DNA of 30,218 bases, taken from the IMG/VR virus record IMGVR_UViG_3300032304_000544, positions 1 through 30,218 of that record; one strand, 5' to 3'. Shown piece by piece: positions 16,872 through 22,586 of this stretch. The notes below the pieces were generated by a model. That model made no database searches. It was not told the DNA's origin and saw only the letters and a program-made list of their open reading frames with translations. The translations under genes and the position numbers were made by a program. This DNA comes from a virus. Numbering within the stretch: position 1 is the first letter of the stretch; every line of letters begins with the position of its first letter.

Positions 16872-17438
16872 ATGCACGATATTTTAGATATTATAGAAAA
16901 CATCAACACCATATATAACAACAATAGTAGCCTGGCTATCCTAAAGGATTTCGAGCGTGTATTTGACGAGTTAGATATGTATGTGTTTGAAAACTGGCGA
17001 GATGGTGAACTTATTAAAGGACCCCAAGTAGATCGTCACTGGGTGAGTGCTAGTTTTATGTGGCCTCGCAAACAGATGCCAAATCCGCAAGCGGCTAAAC
17101 GTTTGATGGAATATGGCTGTAAAGTAATTTACAAAAAAGACACACTAGTTAAACCTAGAGAAATTAAAGATCCAGACGACATCCGTCCTGGAACAAAACT
17201 TGGAAAATTAGACGAGAATCCTATTTGGATCGTCGAAGTGCAGATGCCTAAGAAACTGATGTTAGAGATTTTCCGTGGATATCATAATCAATTAATGGAC
17301 GAACTTGATCCAGCAAACGATCAACGAGCACCCGAACTTGCTCCGCCTCCCGCAGGTGAAGCCACAGCAGGCGCTCCGCCAGCGGCCGCAGCCGCTCCAA
17401 TACCAGGAGGAGAAGCCAGTGCACCACCAGCCGCTTAA
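16872..17438 (+). CDS. Conserved phage protein with Ala/Pro-rich tail, function unknown (188 aa)
   Basis: The frame is open from ATG 16833, but that codon has no SD and precedes the expected late transcript start. ATG 16872 has GAGGG upstream and gives 188 residues. The first ~150 residues look globular, with landmarks VFENWRDGELIKGP, SASFMWPRKQMPNPQAAKRL and NPIWIVEVQMPKKLM. The last ~40 are low-complexity Ala/Pro/Gly, suggesting a flexible tail. Its 3' end overlaps the next gene by 20 bases. I do not recognise a function. The late promoter suggests a late or virion-related role. Confidence 0.65.
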   Translation: MHDILDIIENINTIYNNNSSLAILKDFERVFDELDMYVFENWRDGELIKGPQVDRHWVSASFMWPRKQMPNPQAAKRLMEYGCKVIYKKDTLVKPREIKDPDDIRPGTKLGKLDENPIWIVEVQMPKKLMLEIFRGYHNQLMDELDPANDQRAPELAPPPAGEATAGAPPAAAAAPIPGGEASAPPAA

Positions 17439-18162
17439 TGAAACAAGTCTACTGGCCAACGATCTAGTTAATCTAGTAAATCGTGTGTTTGAAGTAGATA
17501 ATTATAAATCAAAAATGGGCGATGACGAAGATGTCGTTGTTCTAAGTTTTACTGTTGAAAGCCGTGTGCCAGCCGAAGATTTGGTTAGTTTTGTAGAAAA
17601 AGGTTACAACTTTGTTCTAGATGCTGATATGAGTCCTGGTGAATTAGAAGACGGCAAATACCGTGTGTTTGTAGAACTTCAACGAACCAGTCAAGTTACA
17701 GAACAAATAAGCGATATGTTATATGGCATCGCTAAACTTACTGGTATCGATAATTTTGCTTTTAGGTATCATAAAAGTTTCGACAGTCTAGATGCTAACC
17801 AAGAAAAATTAAGTGAGATAATTCCAACTAATCCCATGTTGTACAAACAGCGTATGCAAGAAGACGAACTAAATAGTTACGAACAGTTCTTCAACAAAAG
17901 TATGTTAGAAAGTGTTCGTATGCAAGGCAACATTATTGAATTTAAGAAAGTGTATGCCCAACCATTGAAATTTAGATATTTACTTTCCGGCGGTACAAGA
18001 CAAGTTTTAGAAAGTGTAGAAGACAGAATTGCTGTTTCGCACAACGACATGGCCGAAGTTATGTTCTTGACCAAATATATCGGAAACTATAATATTACCA
18101 AATTGGGTAATAAGTTTATGTTTGAAAATAAAGGCCGTGCAGTTATTTTGGAGAAACTATAA
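17419..18162 (+). CDS. Conserved phage protein, function unknown (247 aa, GTG start)
   Basis: The frame is open from 17305, but that region is the shadow of the Ala/Pro-rich tail upstream. GTG 17419 is chosen because a perfect AGGAGG (17405-17410) lies eight bases before it. This gives 247 residues overlapping the previous gene by 20 bases. The soluble, acidic protein has landmarks LLANDLVNLVNRVFEVDNY, VVVLSFTVESRVPAEDLVSF and RYLLSGGTRQVLESVEDRIA. There is no signal peptide or membrane segment. It joins the endolysin gene by TAATG. Function is not identifiable; close coupling with the preceding gene suggests a joint role. Confidence 0.7.
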   Translation: MHHQPLNETSLLANDLVNLVNRVFEVDNYKSKMGDDEDVVVLSFTVESRVPAEDLVSFVEKGYNFVLDADMSPGELEDGKYRVFVELQRTSQVTEQISDMLYGIAKLTGIDNFAFRYHKSFDSLDANQEKLSEIIPTNPMLYKQRMQEDELNSYEQFFNKSMLESVRMQGNIIEFKKVYAQPLKFRYLLSGGTRQVLESVEDRIAVSHNDMAEVMFLTKYIGNYNITKLGNKFMFENKGRAVILEKL

Positions 18163-18791
18163 TGAGTTTTACATTTGAATTTAAAAAAGAACATCTAGCA
18201 GAAATGATCAAGGGCAATCCTTATATTGATCAATGGTACGACGCACTAAACGCAATTCTACCCGAGTATGGAATTAATACACCTGAAAGAGTTGCGGCAT
18301 TCATTGCTCAGTGTGCTCATGAAAGCGGTGGATTTAAATTCCTCAAAGAAAATTTAAATTATAAAGCCGAAAGTTTGCTTAAAGTTTTTCCTAAGTATTT
18401 TAAAACATTAGACGAAGCACGAGCATACGAAAAACGACCAGAAAAAATTGCCAATAAGATTTATGGAAATCGCATGGGCAACGGCGACGAGTCCAGCGGC
18501 GATGGATTCCGTTACTGCGGTCGTGGACTAATCCAATTAACTGGAAAAGAAAACTACAGTTGGTTTGCCGCAAGTTTGGAAATTCCAGTTGAGGAAGCAT
18601 CTGAGTACCTAGAAACATTTGAAGGTGCTGTTCAAAGTGCTTGCTGGTTCTGGGAAGAAAATAAATTAAATCAATGGGCTGACAAAAAAGACATTTTAAC
18701 ATTGACCAAACGTATCAATGGCGGAACTATTGGTTTAGATGATCGTATCAAACATTTTAACCACGCTCTACACGTTCTCGGAGTACACTAA
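18162..18791 (+). CDS. GH19-type endolysin (chitinase/lysozyme-like muramidase), 209 aa
   Basis: The catalytic region AAFIAQCAHESGGFKFLKEN carries the HESGGF motif with the presumed general-acid Glu at residue 54. Residues ~113-127 (FRYCGRGLIQLTGKENY region) give the family's GRGxxQLTGxxNY signature. The C-terminal ITKRINGG-like segment (TLTKRINGGTIGLDDR) completes a glycoside hydrolase 19 / chitinase-like lysozyme domain. It cleaves peptidoglycan glycan strands at lysis. No signal peptide is seen, so it should need a holin for export. Its start overlaps the upstream stop (TAATG), and spanin-like genes follow, forming a lysis cassette. Confident at family level. Confidence 0.92.
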   Translation: MSFTFEFKKEHLAEMIKGNPYIDQWYDALNAILPEYGINTPERVAAFIAQCAHESGGFKFLKENLNYKAESLLKVFPKYFKTLDEARAYEKRPEKIANKIYGNRMGNGDESSGDGFRYCGRGLIQLTGKENYSWFAASLEIPVEEASEYLETFEGAVQSACWFWEENKLNQWADKKDILTLTKRINGGTIGLDDRIKHFNHALHVLGVH

Positions 18792-18793
18792 TC

Positions 18794-19261
18794 GTGTGGC
18801 AGTTTCAGTGGATGTTGAGTTTTATCCCTGACAGTTTGTTTATCTGGATCACTTATGGTTTAATGACCATCGGTGCTGGCCTGTATGTGGCCAGTAAATT
18901 AGTACAATGGATCCCATTAATGGGACAGTATAAACTACCTGCTGAACTAATCGGTATTGTTGTATTACTGAGTGGAGTTTATTTATTTGGCGGCTATGGT
19001 GTAGAAATGGCGTGGCGCGATAAAGTTCGACAACTTGAAGAAAAAGTAAAAGCGGCCGAAGCAAAAAGCCAAGAAGTTAAGATACAGATACAAGAAAAAA
19101 TAGTTTACAAAACTAAAGTTGTAAAAGAAAAAGAAACTGTATACATAGACCGTATTAAAGAAATTGCCAAAGAAATAGATGCCAAGTGTGAAGTTGATCC
19201 TAGAGTTATTGAAGAACTTAACAAAGCCTCCGAAGATCCGTTCAAAGGAGATGCTAAATGA
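18794..19261 (+). CDS. Membrane protein with coiled coil, inner-membrane spanin candidate (155 aa, GTG start)
   Basis: GTG 18794 lies two bases after the endolysin stop, with GGAG at 18779-18782. Two hydrophobic segments (about residues 8-30 and 47-66) are followed by a long charged heptad-rich stretch (DKVRQLEEKVKAAEAKSQEV and onward to about residue 130). The gene overlaps a small lipoprotein gene by ATGA. Endolysin, coiled-coil membrane protein and overlapping lipoprotein is the usual order of two-component spanins, which fuse inner and outer membranes at the end of lysis in Gram-negative hosts. Two rather than one transmembrane segments are atypical for an i-spanin, so the role is a candidate only. 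Confidence 0.6.
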   Translation: MWQFQWMLSFIPDSLFIWITYGLMTIGAGLYVASKLVQWIPLMGQYKLPAELIGIVVLLSGVYLFGGYGVEMAWRDKVRQLEEKVKAAEAKSQEVKIQIQEKIVYKTKVVKEKETVYIDRIKEIAKEIDAKCEVDPRVIEELNKASEDPFKGDAK

Positions 19262-19521
19262 GATATCTAATCTTAGCATTTGCAGTATTATTAACCGGAT
19301 GCGTCACAGCACCCGTGGTTATAAAATTTCCTGAAGTACCAGAAGCACTGATGCAGAAATGCGAAGAACTTGAAAAAGTTCCAGCAAACACCAAACAACT
19401 TAGCACTACTGCTGAAGTTGTTGTACGAAACTATGGTAAGTATCATGTTTGTCGCATCAAAGTAGAAGAATGGCAAGAATGGTACAACGCTAACAAGAAA
19501 ATCCACGAAAGTGTTAAATAG
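19258..19521 (+). CDS. Small lipoprotein, outer-membrane spanin (Rz1-like) candidate (87 aa)
   Basis: A lipoprotein signal peptide is visible, MRYLILAFAVLLTGC, with Cys15 in a good lipobox (LTGC). The mature part starts with Pro-rich KFPEVPEAL and continues LMQKCEELEKVPANTKQLS, then RNYGKYHVCRIKVEEWQEWY. This resembles Rz1-like outer-membrane spanin components of phages infecting proteobacteria. Two further Cys residues could form a disulfide in the periplasm. It overlaps the upstream membrane protein by ATGA. The presence of a lipoprotein implies a Gram-negative host. Spanin function is inferred from order and type. Confidence 0.7.
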   Translation: MRYLILAFAVLLTGCVTAPVVIKFPEVPEALMQKCEELEKVPANTKQLSTTAEVVVRNYGKYHVCRIKVEEWQEWYNANKKIHESVK

Positions 19522-19542
19522 TAGTATATTAAGGAGTGAGCG

Positions 19543-19839
19543 ATGGAAGATAAAAAATTAGTTAAGTGGTTATTACTATTACTGTTATTACCACTTTTCT
19601 TGGCATATTTTAGCGGTGATAGATATCGCTACCCTTGCCAAGATCCGTCAAACTGGGATAAGGATATTTGTAAATTTCCAACATGTGATGTTAATAGATC
19701 CTGCCCAGAACATATTTTTAAAGGTCAGCGTGACCCTAGATTAGGACCCCCAAAAGATGAACCAAATAAAACAACTACTACTCCGGCTCCGACAACGAGC
19801 TTCGGATCTACTGCACAAGGAGCAAACTGTGGAAAATAA
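19543..19839 (+). CDS. Small single-pass membrane protein, Cys-rich (98 aa)
   Basis: SD AAGGAG precedes ATG 19543. One hydrophobic segment (LVKWLLLLLLLPLFLAYF, about residues 6-23) is followed by a Cys-rich ectodomain (YPCQDPSNWDKDICKFP, then CDVNRSCPEH) with four Cys, and a Thr/Pro-rich tail with a fifth Cys. The N-terminus could be a signal anchor. I recognise similar short proteins next to holin-like genes in aquatic T4-like phages, without a known function. An envelope or lysis-timing role is plausible from location. It overlaps the next gene by 11 bases. Confidence 0.7.
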   Translation: MEDKKLVKWLLLLLLLPLFLAYFSGDRYRYPCQDPSNWDKDICKFPTCDVNRSCPEHIFKGQRDPRLGPPKDEPNKTTTTPAPTTSFGSTAQGANCGK

Positions 19840-20359
19840 TAACCAACCTATCTTATATACTGAAGAGCAGTTAATGGCTCGACTAAAATTCTTTATCGGC
19901 ATTTGTCTATCATTGACATTGTTCGGTATTGTATTTGTTGTGCTATACTCATTGATTTTTGTAACTCAGCCACTAAACGCAATCAGTCCAATTGACCAAA
20001 AGTTTTTTGAATTGATTATTCCCATTGCTACATTCTTAACAGGTACACTAAGTGGTATCATGTTGGCAGGTGGAGACAAGGATTTAAAAGCCAAGGCATT
20101 AGAAGCAGCCAATAAGGCTCCAACAGTAAGTCCAGCACCAACAACACCTGCACCTAGCGGATTTAGTGCTAGTGCTAGTTTTGGTGGAGCAACTGCTGGT
20201 TTTAACAAGCCTGCATTTGGTGGCGCACCGTTGGGCGGAAATACAATGAGCAGTTTTGATCCGGCACCAAGTTGGGGCACAACTCCTGTTGCATCATCAG
20301 TAAGTATGTCTTCTACTGGTAAACCGATGCCTGTTCAACCACCACAACCAGAACTTTAA
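19829..20359 (+). CDS. Two-pass membrane protein with Ala/Gly/Pro-rich tail (176 aa, GTG start)
   Basis: The frame is open from 19757, but GTG 19829 has AAGGAG (19817-19822) at ideal spacing and gives 176 residues, overlapping the previous gene by 11 bases. Two transmembrane segments are predicted (about residues 18-43, FFIGICLSLTLFGIVFVVLY core, and about 58-80, ELIIPIATFLTGTLSGIML). A flexible cytoplasm- or periplasm-facing tail rich in Ala, Gly, Pro and Phe follows. The last 16 residues (SSTGKPMPVQPPQPEL) are nearly the same as the end of the next gene's product. A lysis-region membrane function, possibly holin- or antiholin-like, is suggested by context only. Confidence 0.65.
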   Translation: MENNNQPILYTEEQLMARLKFFIGICLSLTLFGIVFVVLYSLIFVTQPLNAISPIDQKFFELIIPIATFLTGTLSGIMLAGGDKDLKAKALEAANKAPTVSPAPTTPAPSGFSASASFGGATAGFNKPAFGGAPLGGNTMSSFDPAPSWGTTPVASSVSMSSTGKPMPVQPPQPEL

Positions 20360-20380
20360 GATAGATAATTAGGAAAAGTG

Positions 20381-20794
20381 ATGTCTGAGATGAGCGTGAC
20401 AGAACAAAAGAAAGAAGATTGGATGAATAGTAAATGGCGTCCAATGATGGGTTGGATGTACATGGTGGTGTGTATTGCCGACTTTGTTATATTTCCTATA
20501 CTCTGGAGCCTAATACAAGTTATAGGTGGCGGTCGTGTTGAAACACAATGGAGTCCGATCACACTTAACGGAGCAGGACTATTCCATATGGCCATGGGTG
20601 CTATACTAGGTATTGCGGCTTATGGGCGTACACAGGAAAAGTTAAATGGTGCAAACAATGGCGGCTTACAGCCTACAGTGTTTAGTCCTGTACCTAGTAC
20701 GACAACAACATTCAGTGGCGTCTCCCCTCAACAACCACTGACTTCTAGTACAGGAAAGCCAATGCCGGCACAACCTGCACAACCAGAACTTTAA
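20381..20794 (+). CDS. Holin-like membrane protein (137 aa)
   Basis: ATG 20381 follows TAGGA at about 20370 (a GTG just before it is less well placed). Residues ~20-48 (KWRPMMGWMYMVVCIADFVI and onward) begin with the R-P-x-x-x-W entry seen in small three-helix phage/GTA-type holins and continue as a long membrane helix. A second hydrophobic stretch, GLFHMAMGAILGIAAYG, follows. Proteins of this kind are annotated as holins in marine T4-like phages. The C-terminal tail is Ser/Thr/Pro-rich and ends SSTGKPMPAQPAQPEL, shared with the upstream membrane protein. A holin would permeabilise the inner membrane for the GH19 endolysin. Likely but not proven. Confidence 0.65.
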   Translation: MSEMSVTEQKKEDWMNSKWRPMMGWMYMVVCIADFVIFPILWSLIQVIGGGRVETQWSPITLNGAGLFHMAMGAILGIAAYGRTQEKLNGANNGGLQPTVFSPVPSTTTTFSGVSPQQPLTSSTGKPMPAQPAQPEL

Positions 20795-20806
20795 AAGGAG
20801 CGTGAC

Positions 20807-20920
20807 ATGTTAGAAACATTATTTTGGTTAGCATTAGGAGCATTTATTGGTTGGAATTTCCCTCAACCAGAATTTGCAAAAACAATACAGGCTAGAGTTT
20901 TAGCCATGTTTAAAAAATAA
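20807..20920 (+). CDS. 37-residue membrane mini-protein
   Basis: ATG 20807 has a strong SD AGGAG at 20796-20800 and a 37-codon frame ending TAA 20920. The protein has a hydrophobic N-terminal half (LETLFWLALGAFIGWNFPQP) and a short amphipathic basic end (ARVLAMFKK). The spacing to both neighbours (12 and 10 bases), with good SD sites on both sides, supports it as a real gene despite its size. Small proteins with a GAFIGW-x-FPQP segment are familiar to me from this region of aquatic T4-like phages. A membrane or lysis accessory role is an inference from context. Confidence 0.65.
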   Translation: MLETLFWLALGAFIGWNFPQPEFAKTIQARVLAMFKK

Positions 20921-20930
20921 GGAAAATAAA

Positions 20931-21203
20931 ATGAAACTATTAGCAACAGCAATTTTTGCAGGTATGTTAGCATTTGGTACAGCGGCCTGTGCCAAAGAAG
21001 AGCCAAAGAAAGCAACACCTGCGGCAACCCAGGCAGCACCTGCAAATGCAAGTGACAAAAAAGACGAAGCACCAAAAACTAAAAGAGCATGTATTAAAAC
21101 TACAGATGCCAAGACTGGAAAAGAAGTTGAAAAGTGCCGTGACGTAAAAATTCACGAAAAGCATGAAGGCACCAAAGTTCCAGAAAAAGCACCTAAGAAA
21201 TAA
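20931..21203 (+). CDS. Secreted Lys-rich protein, possibly a lipoprotein (90 aa)
   Basis: SD AAGGAAA precedes ATG 20931. A signal peptide is visible (MKLLATAIFAGMLAFGTAAC, residues 1-20). Cys20 could be a lipidation site, but Thr at -3 is not a standard lipobox, so cleavage by ordinary signal peptidase is also possible. The mature part is low-complexity Lys/Ala/Pro/Glu with a Cys pair (RACIKTT and KCRDVK) that may form one disulfide. The protein would act in the periplasm or outer envelope. It is the last gene of the lysis/envelope block, before a terminator. Function is unknown. Confidence 0.65.
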   Translation: MKLLATAIFAGMLAFGTAACAKEEPKKATPAATQAAPANASDKKDEAPKTKRACIKTTDAKTGKEVEKCRDVKIHEKHEGTKVPEKAPKK

Positions 21204-21207
21204 ATTC

Positions 21208-21236
21208 TTGACATCTTGAGAAGGGTATAGTATAAT
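21208..21236 (+). promoter_or_regulatory. Consensus sigma70-type promoter
   Basis: TTGACA (21208-21213), 17-base spacer, TATAAT (21231-21236): a full match to the E. coli consensus. Expected start is about 21243. It would drive dnaJ-def-clpA and the following gene with a leader of about 23 bases. Its -10 lies inside a terminator hairpin. Confidence 0.88.
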
Positions 21237-21255
21237 TACTACTATACCTTTTTTT
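21221..21255 (+). terminator. Intrinsic terminator overlapping the promoter
   Basis: GGTATAGTA (21224-21232) pairs with TACTATACC (21240-21248), extended outwards by one G-U and two A-U pairs. The loop has seven bases, and seven T (21249-21255) follow. It ends read-through from the lysis block. RNA started at the overlapping promoter would lack the 5' arm and so escape termination. Confidence 0.82.
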
Positions 21256-21265
21256 ATCATACACT

Positions 21266-22090
21266 ATGGACTATTATTCAATACTAGGCGTTCCAAAATC
21301 TGCTAATCAAGACGATATCAAAACAGCGTATCGTAAATTAGCGTCTAAACATCACCCTGACAGAGGGGGCGATACTGCCAAATTCCAGCAAATCGAAGAA
21401 GCGTATCGCACACTCAGCGACGATCAAACACGAGCACAGTACGATAACCCAGCGCCACAATACAGTTTCAACACTAGCAATATGCATGACATGGGAGATA
21501 TGTTTGGTGCTATGTTTGGTGCAAATCCGTTTGGTGGCGGATTTAGACAGCAAACGAGAAAGAATAGAAACATCAACATTCGTGTTGAAATGACATTAGA
21601 AGAAATTCTAGTTGGTAAAGAAGTCACCGGCAGTATCAGACTGCCCAGTGGCAAGGAACAAGCATTACAATTAAGTATTCCACAAGGCGTTCAAAATGGC
21701 GATGCTATCCGTTTCAGAGGACTGGGAGAAGATAGTATTCCTAATGCTCCTCGCGGTGATGTAATAGCACAGATAGTCGAATTGCCACATCCTAGATTTA
21801 AACGTGACGGCAGAAATTTGTATGCAGAAATAACTATATCGGCATTCGATGCCATGCTGGGCAAAACTATCAGGTTCAACACCCTGGAAGATAAAGAGTT
21901 AGAAATCAAAGTTCCGGCTGGAATACAGCCCGGACAACTAATCAAATGCGACAGTTATGGACTTCCTGCCAGTCCCCATAATATTCACAGAGGTACTTTG
22001 TTCATTCAAGTACAAGTTTCAATTCCAAAAACATTGTTTACAGAAGATAGAAAACAAATTGAGCAACTATCAGATCGCTACAGCACCTGA
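21266..22090 (+). CDS. dnaJ: DnaJ/CbpA-type J-domain co-chaperone (274 aa)
   Basis: Residues 1-65 are a J domain (DYYSILGVPKSANQDDIKTA, with HPD in KHHPDRGGD) that would stimulate host DnaK ATPase. A Gly/Phe/Met-rich linker (about 75-93, with GDMFGAMFGANPFGGGF) is followed by the substrate-binding C-terminal beta domains (LEEILVGKEVTGSIRLPSG, then IPQGVQNGDAIRFRGLGE). The CxxCxGxG zinc finger of true DnaJ is absent, so it is a CbpA/class-B type. It is the first gene after the consensus promoter; ATG 21266 has no obvious SD. It overlaps def by 32 bases. Family assignment is firm. A role with host DnaK in replication or assembly is inferred. Confidence 0.92.
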   Translation: MDYYSILGVPKSANQDDIKTAYRKLASKHHPDRGGDTAKFQQIEEAYRTLSDDQTRAQYDNPAPQYSFNTSNMHDMGDMFGAMFGANPFGGGFRQQTRKNRNINIRVEMTLEEILVGKEVTGSIRLPSGKEQALQLSIPQGVQNGDAIRFRGLGEDSIPNAPRGDVIAQIVELPHPRFKRDGRNLYAEITISAFDAMLGKTIRFNTLEDKELEIKVPAGIQPGQLIKCDSYGLPASPHNIHRGTLFIQVQVSIPKTLFTEDRKQIEQLSDRYST

Positions 22091-22586
22091 TCAATTTCGT
22101 CTAAGAGTTGACCCTGATCCATTGCTACATACGAAATTAGAACCTTTCGATTTTGGCTGTGGATGGAATACAGAAAAAATAGAGCAGTCTATGATTGCAA
22201 TCATGGAGGCTGGCATGGGCATAGGCATTGCCGCTAATCAAGTTGGCTTCGATCGACGTGTTATTGTCGTCAAACCCAAAGGACAACAGCCATTTACATT
22301 ATTCAATCCCGAACTCGTCAGCGGTGATGAATTGGTTGTGGACGAAGAAGGATGTTTGAGTTTTCCAAATCTGTTTATCAAGATCAATAGATTCAATAAT
22401 ATCACTGTGAAATATCTTGACAAACTAGCAAAAGAATGTACAATTACTTTAAGCGGGTACGACGCCAAGTGTGTGCAACATGAAATTGACCACTTAGACG
22501 GCATTACCTTTACTAAACGAGTAAGTAAGTTAAAGTTAGACTTAGCACTGAAAAAACAGAGGAAATTAGATGGTAGAACCAAGTGA
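22059..22586 (+). CDS. def: Peptide deformylase (175 aa, probable TTG start)
   Basis: All three deformylase motifs are present: GIGIAANQVG (GxGxAAxQ), EEGCLSFP (EGCLS) and QHEIDHLDG (HExDH). The Cys and two His therefore bind the catalytic metal and Glu is the base. It removes the formyl group from new proteins. The open frame extends to 21957, but upstream residues are the shadow of dnaJ. TTG 22059 gives a normal N-terminus (SNYQIATAPDQFRLRVDPD) and length, with only a weak SD; the start is the least certain point. It overlaps dnaJ by 32 bases and clpA by 17. Phage deformylases are common in aquatic myoviruses and are thought to support rapid protein maturation. Confidence 0.9.
   Translation: MSNYQIATAPDQFRLRVDPDPLLHTKLEPFDFGCGWNTEKIEQSMIAIMEAGMGIGIAANQVGFDRRVIVVKPKGQQPFTLFNPELVSGDELVVDEEGCLSFPNLFIKINRFNNITVKYLDKLAKECTITLSGYDAKCVQHEIDHLDGITFTKRVSKLKLDLALKKQRKLDGRTK

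Noticed and set aside
17305-17418. ATG 17305 as start of the 247-residue protein
   Set aside because: It would overlap the previous gene by over 130 bases and give low-complexity frame-shadow sequence; GTG 17419 has a perfect AGGAGG.
19757-19828. ATG 19757 as start of the two-pass membrane protein
   Set aside because: No SD and a shadow of the preceding gene; GTG 19829 has AAGGAG at ideal distance.
21957-22058. ATG 21957 as the deformylase start
   Set aside because: The extra 34 residues are the dnaJ sequence read in another frame and do not resemble deformylase.
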